NCBI RefSeq assembly: GCF_019913785.1
Contig: NZ_JAIOHK010000055.1
Span: 1-64,000, forward strand
Direction: 5' to 3'
Source: Altibacter sp.
GTDB lineage: Bacteria > Bacteroidota > Bacteroidia > Flavobacteriales > Flavobacteriaceae
DNA: 64,000 nucleotides
Positions 33,393 to 40,514 of this stretch are shown here, piece by piece (the first letter of the stretch is position 1; each line of letters opens with the position of its first letter). The notes under the pieces were generated by a model. The model ran no database searches. It was not told the DNA's origin and worked only from the letters and a program-made list of their open reading frames with translations. The translations under genes and the position numbers were made by a program.

Positions 33393-33961
33393 CCGCTCTG
33401 CTGCTTAAGTAGTTTTTGAATTTCAGAAATAGCACTGTTTAATCGCACCGAATTGGATCCTTGCAACGTCTTGTAAGGGAGATGAAGCCGTTTAAGTTCC
33501 GATTCAAAAATACAAAATAGCTCCGACCTATCATTGGGTCTGTCGCGTAAATTATCCGAAATCCAAGGCGTGTCGATATAGGTAAGAAAATATAGATCGT
33601 AGGTATTCTTTAATGCAAATTCTTTAATTTCTGAAGGGCAGAATCCATCGTAATAATATTCAGAATACACCTTGATTTCCAGCAGGTTCGTGTCGCAAAA
33701 AAGGATTCTGTTCGCCTTTTCCGAAGCGCTATTTTCGGCCCGCATTTGTCCTAGGGCAATGGGTAGCAAATCTGCTTTCGAAATTTTTTCTTTTTTGGTT
33801 TCCCACTTTTCTTCCAAGTATTCACGCATATATTCCGGCACCCACTCGGTGTGAAAATGTGCAGCCAGTTGCTTCGCCAAGGTTGTTTTTCCGGTAGATT
33901 CGGGACCGAATAAAACCACCTTTAAGCAGGTTGCAGGCTGTTGTTCAAGTGTTTTTTCCAT
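33386..33961 (-). CDS. P-loop AAA/NadR-like kinase
   Basis: A 191-residue ATP-binding protein with Walker A GPESTGKTTLAKQLA near the N-terminus, FCDTNLLEIKVYSEYYY in the middle and DTPWISDNLRDRPNDR near the end, matching the kinase domain of NadR-like proteins (nicotinamide riboside kinase). Start at ATG 33961, inside the pnuC-like gene by 40 bases; a longer frame starting at 34162 would run through pnuC. Beside PnuC, the standard reading is nicotinamide riboside phosphorylation; beside a thiamine-binding protein and a TPP riboswitch, thiamine phosphorylation is an alternative. Confidence 0.85.
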   Translation of the reverse strand: MEKTLEQQPATCLKVVLFGPESTGKTTLAKQLAAHFHTEWVPEYMREYLEEKWETKKEKISKADLLPIALGQMRAENSASEKANRILFCDTNLLEIKVYSEYYYDGFCPSEIKEFALKNTYDLYFLTYIDTPWISDNLRDRPNDRSELFCIFESELKRLHLPYKTLQGSNSVRLNSAISEIQKLLKQQSGC

Positions 33962-34554
33962 GCGAGATAACCAAAGATAGCGATGAAGGTAAAAATAAGG
34001 TATTGAAAACTGGTAAAAGTAAAGCCCTTGTAAAAATAGAGCGGAACGGAGATGATATCGCCCACGATCCAATATATCCAGTTTTCGATCTTTCGTTTTG
34101 CCATCAACCACATACCCACAAAAAAGATAGCTGTGGTAACGGTATCGACATAGGCCGTCCAATCATTCCATTTGTCATAGACCTTATACACCACAAATAC
34201 AAAAAGCAGCGTTGCTACGAATATTATTATGGAATAGTTTTTCTCTTTCCGTGTGGTAGTGGTTATGGGTGTAAAGTGGGTAGGATCTACTTTTCGTGTC
34301 CAGATATACCAACCGTAAACGCTCATGGCGAAATAATAGCCATTGATCATCATATCTCCCAACAGCGACCATTTAAACAACAAGTACACAAAAATAGCGG
34401 TACTGATCATCCCGGTAGGGAATACCCAGATCTTATTTTCTTTGGAAAACCATACCGACAAAAACCCATAGAGCACTGCAATGATTTCCAAAGCAATGTC
34501 TAGGGTATCATAGGTGTTATATTGGCCGAATAAAAACTCAAAAAGCTGGTTCAT
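33922..34554 (-). CDS. PnuC/PnuT family vitamin transporter
   Basis: A 210-residue inner-membrane transporter with about seven spans, of the PnuC family. Homologues carry nicotinamide riboside (PnuC), thiamine (PnuT) or riboflavin (PnuX). Characteristic stretches are LDIALEIIAVLYGFLSVWFSKE near the start, MSVYGWYIWTRK in the third span region, and IVGDIISVPLYFYKGF near the end. The family motif WxxW is present (WYIW) and is followed by Thr-Arg-Lys, not Asn/Asp, at the seventh position. The gene overlaps the thiamine-binding protein gene by 17 bases and the kinase by 40, so the three are one translational unit; this context favours thiamine. Confidence 0.88.
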   Translation of the reverse strand: MNQLFEFLFGQYNTYDTLDIALEIIAVLYGFLSVWFSKENKIWVFPTGMISTAIFVYLLFKWSLLGDMMINGYYFAMSVYGWYIWTRKVDPTHFTPITTTTRKEKNYSIIIFVATLLFVFVVYKVYDKWNDWTAYVDTVTTAIFFVGMWLMAKRKIENWIYWIVGDIISVPLYFYKGFTFTSFQYLIFTFIAIFGYLAWKKHLNNSLQPA

Positions 34555-34798
34555 AATCGCTTCGATCCGATTTTACAATTTTAATATATAACAAGCCTCG
34601 TTCTACCGCCTCCAGGGCTGTTTTTATTTCCTTCTGAAGCAAATTCATCACCTCGTCATATTCTCCGTACACCTGCGTGCTCAACGGGTTTTCAAGCACC
34701 GTCAATCCTGAAGCGCGTAATTTTTTTATAAAATTGATGATGACCGGTTCGAAATCGTCTTGTATAGGTGTTAAGGTTAGTTCTACAGATATCTTCAT
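34538..34798 (-). CDS. Thiamine-binding protein family (DUF77/YkoF-MTH1187 type)
   Basis: An 86-residue cytoplasmic protein of the thiamine-binding/DUF77 family: VELTLTPIQDDFEPVI at the start, FIKKLRASGLTVLENPLSTQVYGEYDEVMNLL (in parts) in the middle and LYIKIVKSDRS at the end, a ferredoxin-like fold. Members bind thiamine or its hydroxymethylpyrimidine part. Overlap of 17 bases with the PnuC/PnuT gene ties it to that transporter. It is the best local evidence that the transporter moves thiamine. Confidence 0.82.
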   Translation of the reverse strand: MKISVELTLTPIQDDFEPVIINFIKKLRASGLTVLENPLSTQVYGEYDEVMNLLQKEIKTALEAVERGLLYIKIVKSDRSDYEPAF

Positions 34799-34854
34799 GT
34801 TTCTAAAAATAGGTTTCGCCTGAGCGCTGCCGGCGTGCAGGCACAGGTAAGAAG

Positions 34855-35562
34855 TTAGTATTTAAGCAATTCTTCAAACACAGTTCCCATGACCACCAGA
34901 TCGGCTCCCGCCTTGTAAGCGGCTTGTTTTTGGACTTCAGTCCTAATCCCTCCACCTACCAGTAGTGGGATGGTTATCACCTCTTTTACCGCCGAAATAA
35001 CCTCAGGTCTTACCGGAAATCGCGCACCACTGCCCGCTTCCAAATATACCAACTTGGCTCCCAGGAATTGCCCTGCCAAGGCCGTATGAACTATGGTTTC
35101 CAAATCATTTTGAGAAATTGGGTCGGTCCCCGAAATACGTTCTACGGCCGATTTGCTCCCACCGTCCAACAAAATGTATCCGGTGGAAATTACTTCCAAC
35201 TCGGTATCGAGCAGTCTTGGGATTGAACGCAGCTGTTGTCCTATCAAATACTCTGCATTTCGTCCCGAAAGTAAGGACAAAAACAACAAGGCATCTGCCG
35301 CTTCGGTTATTTGGGAATAATCGCCAGGGAATAAAAAAACAGGTATCGTGCACTGTTTCTTAATCGCTTTTACGGTAGCCTCGGCATGTCCGTTTAACAC
35401 CGTGCTCCCTCCAACAAATAAATGGGTTGTTTCAGAAGGAATCTTTTTTAAAAAGGAAACGACTTGCTTTGTGTCGAATTTATCGGGATCGACAAGAATT
35501 GCCAAACATTTCTTTTCTTCCGAAATCCTATCAAGCAAACTTTGGTAATACGATGGCGTCAT
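34855..35562 (-). CDS. Geranylgeranylglyceryl/heptaprenylglyceryl phosphate synthase family
   Basis: A 235-residue TIM-barrel prenyltransferase of the PcrB/GGGPS family, joining a polyprenyl diphosphate to glycerol 1-phosphate. Blocks: CLAILVDPDKFD (about residue 19), LFVGGSTV, FLFPGDYSQI, LLSGRNAEYLIGQQ, TGYILLDGG, YLEAGSGA and LLVGGGIRT, which include the phosphate- and metal-binding residues. Bacteroidota carry such genes widely although they make no archaeal lipids; the product in vivo is uncertain. Its first codon overlaps the stop of the phosphopantetheinyl transferase gene by four bases. Confidence 0.92.
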   Translation of the reverse strand: MTPSYYQSLLDRISEEKKCLAILVDPDKFDTKQVVSFLKKIPSETTHLFVGGSTVLNGHAEATVKAIKKQCTIPVFLFPGDYSQITEAADALLFLSLLSGRNAEYLIGQQLRSIPRLLDTELEVISTGYILLDGGSKSAVERISGTDPISQNDLETIVHTALAGQFLGAKLVYLEAGSGARFPVRPEVISAVKEVITIPLLVGGGIRTEVQKQAAYKAGADLVVMGTVFEELLKY

Positions 35563-36203
35563 CTTTGGTTTTCTTCAGAAATTAAAGCATACGCACAGGT
35601 AAATCCTTCAAATTCCAAAAACCATACCTTGTACTGTGCGGTTTTATCTTCATACGATACTATGGCAACCGAAGCCATATCCTCCAACGCAAAATCATCC
35701 ACATATATATGTTGTAAAAAACTCACTCCCGGACTCGCAAAACTCTTATATAAGGATTCTTTGGCACCCCATACCATGGTCAGTTTCCGCATAATGGCAT
35801 CATCGTTGGCCAACGTTCTGTATTCTTCTATGGGTGTAAATTTATGAGCGATTCTTATAATCTTAGGCCGCTGCATTTCAATATCGATCCCTACTTCCAT
35901 ATCACTTATAATAATGGCCGAAAAAATAAAGGAATGTGTGATCGAAATATGTTTACCGTCGGTAAGATGCGGCTTTCCATTCGCGTCGTAATACAAATCG
36001 GCATCGACATATCCTTCAACCGCCATTAAATGTCGCACGCTCATAAATCCGCGACGGTGTAAATCACTTTTCATACCATCCACCCGTTGCCGACAGGGTG
36101 GCGTAAGGTTTATCCCTTCTGAAAGTGTTTCAAAGGATTCTTCTATCTTCCAAATGAGGACCTTAGTAGTAGGATTAACTGTTATAGTTTTGTAAAGTGG
36201 CAT
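35559..36203 (-). CDS. 4'-phosphopantetheinyl transferase superfamily protein
   Basis: Transfers phosphopantetheine from CoA to a carrier protein serine. The 214-residue length fits the Sfp-like class. Motifs: [11 protein letters not shown], the metal-binding [10 protein letters not shown] and [12 protein letters not shown]. It could serve acyl carrier protein (as the only holo-ACP synthase) or a specialised carrier; no carrier gene is adjacent. Start 82 bases from the divergent ahcY start. Co-transcribed with the GGGPS-like gene. Confidence 0.92.
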   Translation of the reverse strand: MPLYKTITVNPTTKVLIWKIEESFETLSEGINLTPPCRQRVDGMKSDLHRRGFMSVRHLMAVEGYVDADLYYDANGKPHLTDGKHISITHSFIFSAIIISDMEVGIDIEMQRPKIIRIAHKFTPIEEYRTLANDDAIMRKLTMVWGAKESLYKSFASPGVSFLQHIYVDDFALEDMASVAIVSYEDKTAQYKVWFLEFEGFTCAYALISEENQR

Positions 36204-36223
36204 ATAATATTGCGGATATTATG

Positions 36224-36231
36224 TATTTTTG
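36224..36231 (+). promoter_or_regulatory. ahcY -7 box (TATTTTTG) with 5' hairpin
   Basis: TATTTTTG matches TAnnTTTG 54 bases before the ahcY ATG at 36285. The predicted RNA would begin a few bases later and fold at once into a six-bp hairpin, TCCGAA (36235-36240) with TTCGGA (36247-36252). No clear -33 element at the usual spacing. Confidence 0.5.
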
Positions 36232-36284
36232 CAGTCCGAAAAGTAATTCGGAAACAGTTAAATTATAAATTCAAATATAGTAAT

Positions 36285-37601
36285 ATGTCTACTAAAACAG
36301 TGCCTTACACCGCGTATAAAGTTAAAGATATTTCCCTTGCCGATTGGGGAAGAAAAGAAATTGAGCTTGCCGAAGCAGAGATGCCCGGCTTGATGTCATT
36401 ACGTGAAGAATACAAAAATGAACAGCCACTGAAGGGTGCGCGAATCGCCGGATGTTTGCATATGACCATTCAAACGGCCGTTTTGATCGAAACCTTACAA
36501 GCTTTGGGTGCCGAAGTTACTTGGAGTTCATGTAATATTTTCTCTACACAGGATCAGGCTGCCGCTGCCATTGCTGCAACAGGCACTCCTGTCTATGCGT
36601 GGAAAGGAATGACCGAGGAAGAATTTAACTGGTGTATCGAGCAAACCCTTTTCTTTGGGGAAGAACGTAAACCTTTAAATATGATTCTTGATGATGGAGG
36701 AGACCTTACCAATATGGTATTCGACAAATATCCAGAACTAGCCTCAGGAATTAAAGGCCTATCTGAAGAGACCACCACGGGAGTACACCGTCTTTACGAA
36801 CGCATGGCCAACGGCACTTTGATGATGCCCGCTATCAATGTAAACGACAGTGTAACAAAGTCGAAGTTCGACAACAAATACGGATGTCGCGAAAGTGCTG
36901 TGGATGCGGTGCGACGTGCCACCGACATTATGTTGGCCGGAAAACGCGTAGTGGTTTGTGGATATGGAGATGTTGGGAAAGGAACTGCGGCATCGTTTAA
37001 AGGAGCCGGCTCTATCGTAACAGTAACCGAGATTGACCCAATCTGTGCCTTGCAAGCTGCCATGGACGGATTTGAGGTGAAAAAATTAGAAACTGTTCTG
37101 GCGAACGCGGACATAGTGATCACGACTACCGGAAATAAGGACATTGTGACCGGAGAGCACTTCAAGGCGATGAAAGACAAGACCATAGTGTGTAATATTG
37201 GTCATTTTGATAACGAAATTGCTGTTTCCTGGTTGAACAAAAACTACGGAAACACAAAAGTAGAGATCAAACCACAGGTAGATAAGTATACTATCGACGG
37301 AAAGGACATCATTCTTTTGGCCGAAGGTCGATTGGTAAACCTAGGTTGTGCTACGGGACATCCAAGTTTTGTGATGAGTAACTCCTTCACCAACCAAACT
37401 TTGGCACAGATTGAGCTTTGGAAGAACAGCGACAACTACGAAAACAAGGTGTATATGCTGCCAAAACATCTAGATGAAAAAGTGGCGAGATTGCATTTGG
37501 CCAAAATTGGCGTTGAACTTACAGAATTGCGTAAGGAGCAGGCCGATTATATCGGAGTAGACGTTAACGGACCCTTCAAGCCCGAATACTATCGTTATTA
37601 A
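36285..37601 (+). CDS. ahcY: Adenosylhomocysteinase (SAH hydrolase)
   Basis: Cleaves S-adenosylhomocysteine to adenosine and homocysteine, keeping methyl transfer going. 438 residues; NAD-dependent. Motifs: [64 protein letters not shown] (in parts) with the catalytic Asp/Lys, the NAD loop [14 protein letters not shown], and the C-terminal KPEYYRY. Start ATG 36285 ([15 protein letters not shown]) is preferred over an in-frame ATG 75 bases upstream that would lie across the promoter. Confidence 0.98.
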   Translation: MSTKTVPYTAYKVKDISLADWGRKEIELAEAEMPGLMSLREEYKNEQPLKGARIAGCLHMTIQTAVLIETLQALGAEVTWSSCNIFSTQDQAAAAIAATGTPVYAWKGMTEEEFNWCIEQTLFFGEERKPLNMILDDGGDLTNMVFDKYPELASGIKGLSEETTTGVHRLYERMANGTLMMPAINVNDSVTKSKFDNKYGCRESAVDAVRRATDIMLAGKRVVVCGYGDVGKGTAASFKGAGSIVTVTEIDPICALQAAMDGFEVKKLETVLANADIVITTTGNKDIVTGEHFKAMKDKTIVCNIGHFDNEIAVSWLNKNYGNTKVEIKPQVDKYTIDGKDIILLAEGRLVNLGCATGHPSFVMSNSFTNQTLAQIELWKNSDNYENKVYMLPKHLDEKVARLHLAKIGVELTELRKEQADYIGVDVNGPFKPEYYRY

Positions 37602-37603
37602 TT

Positions 37604-37685
37604 GTCATCCTGTACTAGATTCGTCATCCTGATCTTGATTTGTCATCCTGAACCTGATTTGTCATCCTGAACTTGATTCAGGATC
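37604..37685. repeat. Four tandem 19-bp copies of a GTCATCCTG repeat
   Basis: GTCATCCTG starts at 37604, 37623, 37642 and 37661, an exact 19-base period, each followed by a variant of AACTTGATTT. The last copy extends into an 8-bp hairpin (ATCCTGAA 37664-37671 with TTCAGGAT 37677-37684). It lies just after the ahcY stop. Similar GTCATCCTGA palindromes are scattered in many flavobacterial genomes (from memory). Confidence 0.85.
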
Positions 37686-37696
37686 AAATTATAAAA

Positions 37697-37726
37697 GAAC
37701 CCTCGCTTTAACGTGAGGGTTTTTTA
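37697..37726. terminator. Bidirectional terminator between ahcY and the convergent hypothetical gene
   Basis: Stem AACCCTCGC (37698-37706) with GTGAGGGTT (37713-37721), six-base loop, followed by a T-run on the forward strand. The stop codon of the reverse-strand gene at 37724 lies in the T-run. Confidence 0.8.
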
Positions 37727-38062
37727 TTTTGCCTTTCTAAAAATATAACTCATCCAAACAGGGTCGTTATCTTCAGACACCACCGCTTGGCGCTCTAAAA
37801 ATTCCCAATTTGCCTCATTCATATACCTCAATAAGGCCGAGGTATCCTTTATGTCTTCTATTTCATCGATAGTGATTGATTTACCTTCAAGCGATGCCTG
37901 TTCCTCTACCTTTATACGTTTCACCTTTCCTCGATTATTTGCTTTTTGGATTACAATAACCTCTATATAATCGTACTGTGGAATGCTTTGCGCAAGAAGA
38001 CGGGTGGAACTAAATACTAATAAAAGTGCAAATAGTGTGATTAAAGCAAGGTTTTTCATCAT
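37724..38062 (-). CDS. Secreted hypothetical protein
   Basis: A 112-residue protein with a signal peptide (about residues 1-25, cleaved after LLAQ) and no recognisable domain. The mature part has a beta-strand pattern (YDYIEVIVIQKANNRGKVKRIKVE) and a conserved-looking end (NDPVWMSYIFRKA). I do not recognise the family. Single-gene unit, terminated together with ahcY; upstream lies the terminator of rpmA. Confidence 0.65.
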   Translation of the reverse strand: MMKNLALITLFALLLVFSSTRLLAQSIPQYDYIEVIVIQKANNRGKVKRIKVEEQASLEGKSITIDEIEDIKDTSALLRYMNEANWEFLERQAVVSEDNDPVWMSYIFRKAK

Positions 38063-38126
38063 CTTAAAATTTAAATTCCAAGTTACGAAAAAACAAAAAC
38101 AAGCAAGCTGCTTATCTAAATCAAAA

Positions 38127-38158
38127 AACCCTCAACCATTTCCGGTTGAGGGTTTTTA
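38127..38158 (-). terminator. Rho-independent terminator of rplU-rpmA
   Basis: Perfect 11-bp stem AACCCTCAACC (38127-38137) with GGTTGAGGGTT (38144-38154), six-base loop, with A/T runs on both sides, 20 bases past the rpmA stop. Confidence 0.9.
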
Positions 38159-38175
38159 AATTGTATCACAAGATC

Positions 38176-38439
38176 TTAAGCCTCTGCCGTTGGTACGATA
38201 GAAACGTATGATTTGTTATCTTTCTTTTTGGTGAATTTTACAACCCCGTCCACTTTTGCGTGAAGGGTGTGGTCTTTTCCACCATATACATTCTCACCCG
38301 GGTGATGTGTATTACCTCTTTGTCTTATGATGATATTCCCAGCTTCGGCAGCCTGTCCTCCAAAAATCTTCACGCCTAGACGTTTCGAATGGGATTCTCT
38401 ACCGTTCTTAGAACTACCAACTCCTTTTTTATGAGCCAT
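38176..38439 (-). CDS. rpmA: 50S ribosomal protein L27
   Basis: Ribosomal protein bL27 (87 residues), whose N-terminus reaches the peptidyl-transferase centre. It opens [24 protein letters not shown] and has [16 protein letters not shown] and HTLHAKVDG in order. As in Bacteroidota generally, no N-terminal cleavage extension of the Firmicutes type is seen. Second gene of the rplU-rpmA operon, 56 bases after rplU. Confidence 0.98.
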   Translation of the reverse strand: MAHKKGVGSSKNGRESHSKRLGVKIFGGQAAEAGNIIIRQRGNTHHPGENVYGGKDHTLHAKVDGVVKFTKKKDNKSYVSIVPTAEA

Positions 38440-38495
38440 TTTCTTAAGGTTTTATGTTCCTGTATTTCTACAGGATAAGTTATACGTAAGCAGGA

Positions 38496-39260
38496 TTATT
38501 TCTTCCCGCCGTCTAATTTTGCTTGTAATGCAGCTAGTTCATCCCACTTGCCGTCGGCAGCTAATTTTGCTTGCTCCGGCCAAGTATCGGTCACTAAATG
38601 TGCCATTCTTGAACTTGCCTCTGTTAAAATCGTGGCAATTGCTTCTGGCTTCGCTTTTGCAACTTTCGCAAATGTATCCAATCCTGCATTCACCATCGCT
38701 TCCATAGCTTTTGGCCCTACACCTTCAATCTTTTTAAGATCATCGGCTTTGGTTGCAGCTTTTTTTGGAGCCGCCTTCTTAGGAGCCGCTTTTGCAGCCG
38801 GTGCCTTTGCCTTGGGTTCCTTTTTAGGTTCCGCCTTAGCAGCAGCCTTTGGTGCGGCAGCTTTGGTTTCTTTTTTAACTTCAGCTTTCGCCTTAGGTGC
38901 AGCCGGTGCTGCTTTGGCAGCCTTTAACGGAGCTGCTTTCTTAGCTCCTGAAGCCACAATGCTTTCAATGATAATTTGAGAAAGGGCTTGTCTGTGACCA
39001 TTTTTCTTCTGGTAGCCTTTTCTACGTTTCTTTTTGAAAACAATAACTTTGTCACCTTTAAGGTGCTTCACGACTTTTGCTCCAACTTGAGCGCCGTCTA
39101 TAGCCGGGGCGCCAATAGTAACTTTGTCTCCGTCACCTATAAGAAGTACATTGTCAAAAGACACTGCTTTACCTTCTTCAACCGGTAGACGATTTACAAA
39201 GACTTTTTGGTCTTTCGCAACTTTTATTTGCTGCCCTGCTATCTCTACAATTGCGTACAT
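38496..39260 (-). CDS. rplU: 50S ribosomal protein L21 with long C-terminal extension
   Basis: Residues 1-102 are a normal bL21 (MYAIVEIAGQQIKVAKDQ, KVIVFKKKRRKGYQKKNGHRQ). About 150 residues follow: an Ala/Lys/Pro-rich linker (about 103-170), then a helix-hairpin-helix-like domain with DDLKKIEGVGPKAMEAMVNAGL and TWPEQAKLAADGKWDEL. The extension is found in other Bacteroidota L21 proteins by my recall. The EGVGPK loop is typical of non-specific DNA or RNA binding. Transcribed with rpmA from a strong promoter at 39342-39372. Confidence 0.96.
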   Translation of the reverse strand: MYAIVEIAGQQIKVAKDQKVFVNRLPVEEGKAVSFDNVLLIGDGDKVTIGAPAIDGAQVGAKVVKHLKGDKVIVFKKKRRKGYQKKNGHRQALSQIIIESIVASGAKKAAPLKAAKAAPAAPKAKAEVKKETKAAAPKAAAKAEPKKEPKAKAPAAKAAPKKAAPKKAATKADDLKKIEGVGPKAMEAMVNAGLDTFAKVAKAKPEAIATILTEASSRMAHLVTDTWPEQAKLAADGKWDELAALQAKLDGGKK

Positions 39261-39341
39261 AGCGTAATCGTTTATTATATTGGTTATACAAATCTTCTAT
39301 CTCTATGATAAAAGCTACCTCAGCTTGCGCAAAGGCGGGTG

Positions 39342-39372
39342 CAAATATAATTCTAAATAATTAAACCGCAAA
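39342..39372 (-). promoter_or_regulatory. rplU-rpmA promoter (-33 TTTG / -7 TATATTTG)
   Basis: On the reverse strand TTTG (39372-39369) and TATATTTG (39349-39342) are 19 bases apart, a near-perfect Bacteroidota promoter. A leader of about 75 bases precedes the rplU ATG, with a small AGCT...AGCT hairpin. Confidence 0.75.
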
Positions 39373-39400
39373 CAGTTTCTATAAAATAAAAGAGGGTGAT

Positions 39401-39838
39401 TTAAGAGCTGGGGTTCCAGGTTTCTTTTAAGAGTTGCATAAAGGCCAAAGTAAGCACCAAAGTAGTAGAAAATCCCATCATCACCAGAGAGATAATTACT
39501 ATAAGTCCGCCCTTGTTATAGTTCAATCCCCAGGAATCTAGAATGGCATGTGCAAATTGGGTATCGATCTGAAAGATATAAATCGCCATAAAAACAGAAA
39601 ACAAGATTGTGGCAATTCCTCCGGTGAACAAGCCCACCTGAAATCCCTTTTCATACTTGAAGTTGGATTTCTCCGACTTATATTTCTTCATAGAAAATAA
39701 AATTCCGGCACCAAAAATAACAGCATTCGCTGCACTAAGAATTGGATATTTATGCAAGCCGAGTAATTTGGTGAACAAGAAATAAGCGACCAGTGCAATG
39801 GCAATGGCAATTCCGTATTTTATATAGAACTTTCCCAT
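39401..39838 (-). CDS. DUF4199 membrane protein
   Basis: A 145-residue protein with four membrane spans, matching DUF4199: YIKYGIAIAIALVAYFLF, a second span with SAANAVIFGAGILFSM, KYEKGFQVGLFTGGIAT, and a final span ending LAFMQLLKETW. No known function. Single gene between rplU and gldD. Confidence 0.85.
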   Translation of the reverse strand: MGKFYIKYGIAIAIALVAYFLFTKLLGLHKYPILSAANAVIFGAGILFSMKKYKSEKSNFKYEKGFQVGLFTGGIATILFSVFMAIYIFQIDTQFAHAILDSWGLNYNKGGLIVIISLVMMGFSTTLVLTLAFMQLLKETWNPSS

Positions 39839-39958
39839 AAGGTATAGAATTATGACTCCTATAAATTTCGCTAAAATTTTTCAGAATTGACTGATAATTA
39901 AAACTTTATTAAGAAAAAGCAGAAGCTAAATAAAAGATGGCACGAAAAAAAGCCCCTA

Positions 39959-40510
39959 TTATTTCCAGGTAATGGTCTCCATAATTTGGCGGATATCATT
40001 CCGAAGGTATACCGCAGCGGGGTAAATAGAATCGTAGTTGGGCTTGGATTCAAAATATAAGGATCCTGTGACAAAATGGTGAATGCTGTCCGTAACATAG
40101 AATTGCGACTGGGTTGCGGCATTCCCATTGATCATATAAAACATGCCATACACCTTATGTAATGAATCCACCCGTGGTTGCTCGAAAATGGCATCGGCCT
40201 TTATGGTATGATCGTAGGTGAGCTTTTGTGCATCGTACAACAACGAATCCAAATTGTTGTTTTTGACGGTGCGATAGGTTAAGTATATAGTCGCCTTCAT
40301 TTCGGGATAATACAAATTCATCCAGCAATCTTTTTTTTTCTGAAGCACTGCCTGTTCGTTCTTCTCATACGAAAAAGGACAGTCTTCGTTAACCTTGCTA
40401 TAGGTTGGCATTTCATACTCTAACCGAAGCATCGCACTTGGCTTTACCACTACAGTGTCTTCACAGGAAATAAAAAAGCCGGCTAAAGCCAGTAATAGGA
40501 AATAACGCAT
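39959..40510 (-). CDS. gldD: Gliding motility lipoprotein GldD
   Basis: Lipoprotein needed for gliding motility in flavobacteria and functionally linked to T9SS. 183 residues with signal peptide and lipobox (FFISCEDT), then YEMPTYSKVNEDCPFSYE, DCWMNLYYPEMKATIYLTY and FYVTDSIHHFVTGSLYFESKPNYDS, the family pattern. It lies four bases behind gldE, and ssb and mutY lie upstream, which is the gene order I recall from other Flavobacteriaceae. Confidence 0.93.
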   Translation of the reverse strand: MRYFLLLALAGFFISCEDTVVVKPSAMLRLEYEMPTYSKVNEDCPFSYEKNEQAVLQKKKDCWMNLYYPEMKATIYLTYRTVKNNNLDSLLYDAQKLTYDHTIKADAIFEQPRVDSLHKVYGMFYMINGNAATQSQFYVTDSIHHFVTGSLYFESKPNYDSIYPAAVYLRNDIRQIMETITWK

Positions 40511-40514
40511 AGCA

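Noticed and set aside
33962-34162. N-terminal extension of the P-loop kinase
   Set aside because: It would run out of frame through the PnuC/PnuT gene; ATG 33961 begins close to the Walker A strand as in the family.
33931-34503. 190-codon open frame antisense to the PnuC/PnuT gene
   Set aside because: Composition is unlike a real protein, and the sense strand is a clear transporter with overlapping neighbours.
37604-37685. CRISPR array
   Set aside because: The 19-base units are contiguous without spacers, and no cas genes are near.
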